NCBI GenBank assembly: GCA_002373775.1
Contig: DFJW01000018.1
Location: forward strand, 1 to 52,182
Source of the DNA: Ruminococcus flavefaciens
Lineage (GTDB): Bacteria; Bacillota; Clostridia; Oscillospirales; Ruminococcaceae
Reading direction: 5' to 3'
Length of the DNA: 52,182 bases
This document shows positions 47,866 through 52,182 of this stretch, piece by piece; positions within the stretch are counted from its first letter, which is position 1; each line of letters opens with the position of its first letter. The notes below the pieces were generated by a model, which was given only the letters and a program-made list of their open reading frames with translations, was not told the DNA's origin and did not search any database. The position numbers and the translations under genes were made by a program.

Positions 47866-50304
47866 ATGAAAAAAGCCATATCCACACTGACAGCAGCGGT
47901 CATAGCTTCCTGCTCGGTACCGTTTGTCAGGAACGGAACTCACGCAGCAGATAAGGTATATGAATTCGAGAACGGAACGATATACGATGCCGGCGATAAT
48001 GTGACGGCAGCAGTAACACTTCCGGGTGCAAGCAGCGGAAAAGTGATAGACCTGCGTGATTCCGGCGATTCCGTAACACTGAACGTAGATTCGGACAGTG
48101 CCGGTGTGAAGAAACTGACTATCCGTTACTGTCAGCCATATGATGAAGGCGGAAAGTATCAGGACGTGATAGTGAACGGCAGGAACGCCGGTCAGATATT
48201 CTGTGCATATACAGGCGAGGGAAAATACAGCACAGTCAGCCTTTCCGTGAGCATGAATGGAGGAAAGAACACCGTCACTGTTCAGGGCTCATGGGGTTGG
48301 ACGTATCTTGACAGCCTTACAGTGAGTGACGGCGGAACTTCTGACGTGAACATCAGCGGCAGTCTTTCCAATCCGAATGCTTCTGCACAGACAAAGTCGC
48401 TGTACAGTTTCCTCTGCGACACATACGGCAATCATGTTATATCAGGTCAGCAGGAATCCACATGGATGGGCAGCGAGAATTATGAATTCGATATTATAAA
48501 ACGAGCAAGCGGAAAGTATCCGGCACTACGCGGACTTGACTATATGGGCGACGATTTTTCCGGCTGCAATCGTCGTGCAAAGGCTTGGTATGAGCAGGGC
48601 GGCATAGTTACTATATGTTGGCACTGCGGAAGTGATTTCAGCGGCAGTCACACCGAGTCCATGAACACACAGCTGAACTGGGACAAGGCACTTACTGAAG
48701 GTACTGCTGAATACAATGCCCTTATTGCCGGAATGGACAAAGGTGCAAAGGCACTGAAGGAATTGCAGCAGGCAGGTGTGCCGGTCATATGGCGTCCTTT
48801 CCATGAATTTGACGGAAAATGGTTCTGGTGGGGAAAAGGCGGCGCTGAGAATTTCAAGAAGCTCTGGCGCATAATGTACGACCGTTATACAAATTACTGG
48901 GGACTTGATAATCTCATCTGGAGCCTTGGCTACTGCGGAGATGTCAACAGCGGCTGGTATCCCGGAGATGAATATGTGGATATAATAGGTGCTGACACAT
49001 ATGTAGATCACACAGATTCGCTTATAGGCATGTATAATAAGACTGCACAGGTCGCAGACAAGCCGGTCTGCCTCCATGAGAACGGTCCTATACCTGATCC
49101 GGAAAAGCTGAAGGCAGACGGTTCAAAGTGGCTCTGGTTCATGACGTGGCATACATCGTTCATAGACAGCAATGCGATAAACACAGCTGAGTATCTGAAA
49201 AAGGTGTATAACAGCGATTATCTGCTGACACTTGATGAACTTCCGGACGTTTATCACTATCAGTCAGCCGGACCTGTCAGCGTAAAAGGTGATGTGAACG
49301 GCGATGGTGAGTTCGGTGTTGCAGACCTTGTGCTGATGCAGAAGTGGGTGCTTTCAGTTCCCGGCACTGTGTTAGCAGACTGGAAAGCCGGTGATCTCTG
49401 TGAAGATGAAAGGCTGGACGCATTTGATCTTGCAGCAATGAGAAAAATGCTGGCGGAACAGACGAGCGGACCGGAAGATATACCGTCCATAACTCCGGCA
49501 GACTACATGAAGAAAGCAAGATCGAACATAGTTGACAGCCTGCCGTCGGGTGCTGCTGACAAAGTCAGCGGAGTTGATTACGGCACGATGAAAAGCTGCA
49601 CTTATTATTCAAGTACAAGAGAGCGCGAGACGCCTGTCAGAGTGCTGCTTCCTGCCGGATATAATGAAAATGAGAAATATCCGGTGCTGTATATGCTGCA
49701 CGGTTACTGGAACGATGAGACCACACTTTCCGATCCGGATTCCGGTTTGCAGAACATTATCGGCAACCTTACAGCATCCGGAGAAGCAGAGAAGATGATA
49801 GTGGTATTTCCGTACATCTATACCAGCAAGGACATGCCATACTGTACAGGAATGGACGCAATCAATAACCAGAATTACGATAACTTCATCTATGACTTGC
49901 AGGCTGACCTCATGCCGTATATCGAGAAGAATTTTTCTGTCAGGACCGGCAGGGAGAATACAGCTATAAGCGGATTCTCAATGGGCGCAAGGGAGTCATT
50001 CTATATCGGCGTGAAGATGTGCGATAAGATAGGCTATGTAGGCAGCGTATGCACAGCGCCCGGACTTGCTCCCGGAATGCTCAGCACGTCTGATATGAAG
50101 TTTGACACCATGCCGTATCTTGTGATGATAAGCGGTGCAGTTCATGACGGAGTTGTGGGAAATAATCCGGAAAACTATCATAATATGCTGACAGCCAACG
50201 GCGTTGACCACATCTGGAATCCTCTTCCCTACGGCGGCCATGACAACAACAGCATCCAGCCGCATTTCTACAATCTCGTGAAGAACATCTTCAAAACCAA
50301 GTGA
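47866..50304 (+). CDS. Dockerin-bearing GH26 mannanase with CE1-type esterase
   Basis: This 812-residue secreted enzyme combines five parts: a signal peptide (to about 28), a CBM35-like carbohydrate-binding module (about 30-156), a GH26 domain (about 172-455), a type I dockerin (about 473-532), and a C-terminal CE1-like esterase (about 548-812). GH26 acid/base is Glu314 (WRPFHEFDGKW) and nucleophile Glu405 (VCLHENG). The esterase triad is Ser705 (GFSMGA), Asp761 (AVHDG) and His792 (GGHDN). The second dockerin loop has Cys512 and Glu515 in place of usual Asn and Gly. It likely cuts beta-mannan and removes acetyl or other ester groups while attached to a cohesin scaffold. GGGAGG precedes its ATG. 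Confidence 0.92.
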   Translation: MKKAISTLTAAVIASCSVPFVRNGTHAADKVYEFENGTIYDAGDNVTAAVTLPGASSGKVIDLRDSGDSVTLNVDSDSAGVKKLTIRYCQPYDEGGKYQDVIVNGRNAGQIFCAYTGEGKYSTVSLSVSMNGGKNTVTVQGSWGWTYLDSLTVSDGGTSDVNISGSLSNPNASAQTKSLYSFLCDTYGNHVISGQQESTWMGSENYEFDIIKRASGKYPALRGLDYMGDDFSGCNRRAKAWYEQGGIVTICWHCGSDFSGSHTESMNTQLNWDKALTEGTAEYNALIAGMDKGAKALKELQQAGVPVIWRPFHEFDGKWFWWGKGGAENFKKLWRIMYDRYTNYWGLDNLIWSLGYCGDVNSGWYPGDEYVDIIGADTYVDHTDSLIGMYNKTAQVADKPVCLHENGPIPDPEKLKADGSKWLWFMTWHTSFIDSNAINTAEYLKKVYNSDYLLTLDELPDVYHYQSAGPVSVKGDVNGDGEFGVADLVLMQKWVLSVPGTVLADWKAGDLCEDERLDAFDLAAMRKMLAEQTSGPEDIPSITPADYMKKARSNIVDSLPSGAADKVSGVDYGTMKSCTYYSSTRERETPVRVLLPAGYNENEKYPVLYMLHGYWNDETTLSDPDSGLQNIIGNLTASGEAEKMIVVFPYIYTSKDMPYCTGMDAINNQNYDNFIYDLQADLMPYIEKNFSVRTGRENTAISGFSMGARESFYIGVKMCDKIGYVGSVCTAPGLAPGMLSTSDMKFDTMPYLVMISGAVHDGVVGNNPENYHNMLTANGVDHIWNPLPYGGHDNNSIQPHFYNLVKNIFKTK

Positions 50305-50323
50305 CGATACCATGTCAGTATGA

Positions 50324-50407
50324 AAAAAAGCTCCTGCATGTGCGCAGGATATAAGCAGTTCAGTCCTTTTTGGACAAACCGCTTATGATCCCCGCATCAG
50401 CAGGAGC
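50324..50407 (-). terminator. Long imperfect hairpin between convergent genes
   Basis: GCTCCTGC (50330-50337) pairs with GCAGGAGC (50400-50407). Inside, ATG/CAT, GGAT/ATCC, ATAAGC/GCTTAT and GTCC/GGAC pairs continue towards a T-rich loop, giving a stem of nearly 80 bases. On the minus strand a run of seven T follows, so it can end the Sel1 transcript; on the plus strand the T-run is weak. Confidence 0.7.
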
Positions 50408-50425
50408 ATTTATTGTTGCAGTATT

Positions 50426-52000
50426 TTATACCGCATTATAGTTCACTGAGTATTTCTGAGCAAGACGACGGGCTTTCTGTTCATTGCTCACAAGGTACTG
50501 ACCGCCGTATTTATGGCAGATTACCAGCATTTTTGCAGCTTCATTATCACCGCATGCAGCGGCACCTGCGAACATTTCAGCGGCTTTTCCGAAATTTTTT
50601 TCTATGCCGTTGCCGTTCATGTACATATATCCGAGCAGTTTCATTGCATTGGGATTTTTCTGTGCGGCGGACAGTTCGAGCATTCGTTTTGCAGCGGTAT
50701 AATTCACAGCACATCCTTCACCGCTGTACATGCACCAGCCGCAGGAATACTGAGCGTCGGGATCGGAAGCGGAAGCTGCATTTCTGAACCAGCGGAGAGC
50801 GATCTCCTTGTCCTGTTCAACTCCCCAGCCGTTGTAATAGCATTCGCCGCAGTTATAAGCTGCATGGGCAAGTCCCTTATCGGCAGCACGCATCCAGAGA
50901 GAAGCGGCTTTTTTTCTGTCTCTCGGGACACCGAGTCCCTGGAAGTACATCGAAGCCAGATTATTGATAGCGTCAGCATCTCCGCTCTGTGCGGCAGCAG
51001 CATAGAGTTGCGCGGCTTTTTCATCATCCTGTTCGACACCTATCCCGGAGGCATAGCAGTAAGCCAGATTGTACTGTGCAGCCGGGAACTGCTGATCTGC
51101 TGCAAGTTTATACCAGTGTACGGCACTCATGCAGTCTTCATCAACACCATTGCCGGAAAAATACATATTCCCCAGTCTGAACTGTGCTTCGGGGTTCCCG
51201 TTTTCAGCAGCCGCTGCAATGGAATCAAGTTCGCCTGTGTTTACAGAAAGGCCGTAACGTTCGGAGAAAAGTGCGGCTTTTGATTCATCCGGCGGAAGCT
51301 TTTCGCCTCCGAGCTTGTAGCACATGATGAGTGCTTTCTGTGAGTCATAATCACCCTGTTCAGCAGCTTTGGTCAGCCAGTATGCGACTTTTGAAAAATC
51401 CCTCTCAGTTCCCTGACCGTATCTGTAGCACTCTGCAAGTCTCTTCTGTGAACTGCAATCTCCGCGTTCTGCTGATCTGGTATACCAATCCACAGCCTTT
51501 TTCTGATCCGGACGGACTCCGTTTCCATAGAAATAGCGTTCAGCAAGATTGAAGCATGCGTCATTATCACCGGAACTTGCTTTGCGGTACAGGTCTTCGA
51601 TAACAGAGCCTGTCAGCGGAAGTGTTTCAGCACCGGTATCGTCGGCTCCGATAGTGCTGGAAAGTTCCCAGCCAAGAGCGGCAGCAAGGCTTTTTGCGAC
51701 CATTTCCGCTTTCTCATGGTTCAGGTACTCACCAATCTCAGACACAGCCTGATTGACGACGTCATCCGGTGAGAGTTTACCTGAGTTAACAAGTTCGTTC
51801 CGGCTGAGGTAGAATGAACCTATATTTTCACTCAGAGCGATAAAGAAAGCCTTGCGTTCACGGCTGAGTTTCGGAGCAAAATCTCCGAAAGCGGAACAGA
51901 ACCGCTGGTGATCTGCAATTATATCTATACCATAGCGCTCAGTGATGACCTTTGCGGTCTCAGCAGGATCTGAGCAGAAGGAGTTTTCTGATAGTTTCAT
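50426..52000 (-). CDS. Sel1-repeat (tetratricopeptide-like) protein
   Basis: This 524-residue protein has an alpha-helical N-terminal region (about 1-130) and then about nine Sel1-like repeats to the C-terminus, with recurring motifs such as NLAERYFYGNGVRPDQKKAV, RLGNMYFSGNGVDEDC and LLGYMYMNGNGIEKNFGKAA. One repeat near residues 225-255 and the last both degrade into CYKLGGEKLPPDE/CHKYGGQYLVSNE-like ends. Sel1 proteins act as scaffolds for protein-protein contacts. There is no signal peptide or membrane helix, so it is cytoplasmic. GGAGGG precedes its ATG and it has its own promoter. Function cannot be assigned. Confidence 0.85.
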   Translation of the reverse strand: MKLSENSFCSDPAETAKVITERYGIDIIADHQRFCSAFGDFAPKLSRERKAFFIALSENIGSFYLSRNELVNSGKLSPDDVVNQAVSEIGEYLNHEKAEMVAKSLAAALGWELSSTIGADDTGAETLPLTGSVIEDLYRKASSGDNDACFNLAERYFYGNGVRPDQKKAVDWYTRSAERGDCSSQKRLAECYRYGQGTERDFSKVAYWLTKAAEQGDYDSQKALIMCYKLGGEKLPPDESKAALFSERYGLSVNTGELDSIAAAAENGNPEAQFRLGNMYFSGNGVDEDCMSAVHWYKLAADQQFPAAQYNLAYCYASGIGVEQDDEKAAQLYAAAAQSGDADAINNLASMYFQGLGVPRDRKKAASLWMRAADKGLAHAAYNCGECYYNGWGVEQDKEIALRWFRNAASASDPDAQYSCGWCMYSGEGCAVNYTAAKRMLELSAAQKNPNAMKLLGYMYMNGNGIEKNFGKAAEMFAGAAACGDNEAAKMLVICHKYGGQYLVSNEQKARRLAQKYSVNYNAV

Positions 52001-52031
52001 ATTTCCCTCCTATACATGAATCATCATAGAT

Positions 52032-52060
52032 AGTATAGCATATAATGTGCAAAATAGCAA
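52032..52060 (-). promoter_or_regulatory. Promoter of the Sel1-repeat gene
   Basis: On the minus strand TTGCTA (52055-52060) and TATACT (52032-52037) have a 17-base spacer. Confidence 0.7.
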
Positions 52061-52182
52061 GTAGTAAGTAGAGGGCAGAAAGCAGCGTGACGCTGCACCC
52101 TTGATCGCGGATGAGCTTTTCATTCGGCAAATATTTTCCCGCGTCTATTGCTCTTTCCCGAATTATATGCTATAAGCAGCGT
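52061..52182. other. Terminal intergenic stretch with a small palindrome
   Basis: GCAGCG (52082-52087) and CGCTGC (52091-52096) form a hairpin after a purine-rich GTAGAGGG stretch, recalling the repeat at 31.5 kb. No gene is visible before the window ends. Confidence 0.4.

Overview
The window looks like chromosomal DNA of a fibre-degrading, Gram-positive gut or rumen bacterium of the Ruminococcus type (Oscillospiraceae). This rests on two secreted proteins with type I dockerins, a secreted expansin, a mannanase/esterase, an SPQTG-type sorting signal, a glgB-glgC-glgD-glgA glycogen operon, spoIIE and spoIIP, and Shine-Dalgarno sites of the AGGAGG type. Promoters are ordinary sigma-A type with 17-base spacers. 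The genus is an inference from gene content; there is no rRNA here. I see no prophage, insertion sequence or CRISPR array.

Layout. 1-4.4 kb: tRNA-Met, a ComEA-like protein and a TPM lipoprotein (minus strand), then a three-gene ExbB/ExbD-like membrane operon and a glutathione peroxidase. 4.4-11.2 kb: housekeeping and accessory genes, including a LURP-one-like protein, a COG0523 GTPase lacking the usual CxCC motif, an ArsB/SLC13-type permease, a SprT-like protein, glmM, and a secreted leucine-rich-repeat protein with a dockerin. 11.4-19.6 kb: spoIIE, then the glycogen operon. 19.7-22.6 kb (minus): an ECF sigma factor, a membrane anti-sigma candidate and a D-Ala-D-Ala carboxypeptidase, tightly coupled. 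22.8-27.6 kb: a possible flavin-based extracellular redox operon made of a wall-anchored Tp47-like protein, a heme/FMN membrane protein, ApbE and a Gx (EetB-like) transporter. 27.7-29.5 kb: a secreted expansin and a 37-residue peptide gene. 29.6-34.9 kb (minus): metY with an HD protein, a PH/SHOCT membrane protein, and a GH13 enzyme fused to DUF1653 behind a second HD protein. 35.1-37.3 kb: spoIIP, a small membrane protein, a permuted-papain protein and tRNA-Arg. 37.5-42.8 kb: a two-component system with an ABC exporter. 42.9-45.4 kb: a macrolide-type glycosyltransferase and a nucleotide-sugar dehydratase, divergently arranged. 45.5-50.3 kb: a LacI-like/GGDEF-like/AraC hybrid regulator divergent from a dockerin-bearing mannanase-esterase. 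50.4-52.0 kb: a Sel1-repeat protein.

How they fit together. Plant-wall attack (expansin, GH26-CE1 enzyme, LRR-dockerin protein) supplies sugars that the glycogen operon can store and the cytoplasmic GH13 enzyme may help release. The parts most worth following up are the flavinylation/heme operon with its sortase-anchored partner, the ExbB/ExbD-like operon in a cell without an outer membrane, and the small peptide behind the expansin. Start codons were set by Shine-Dalgarno spacing and promoter position; several genes appear to start at TTG or GTG. All family names come from motif recognition by eye, not from a database search.
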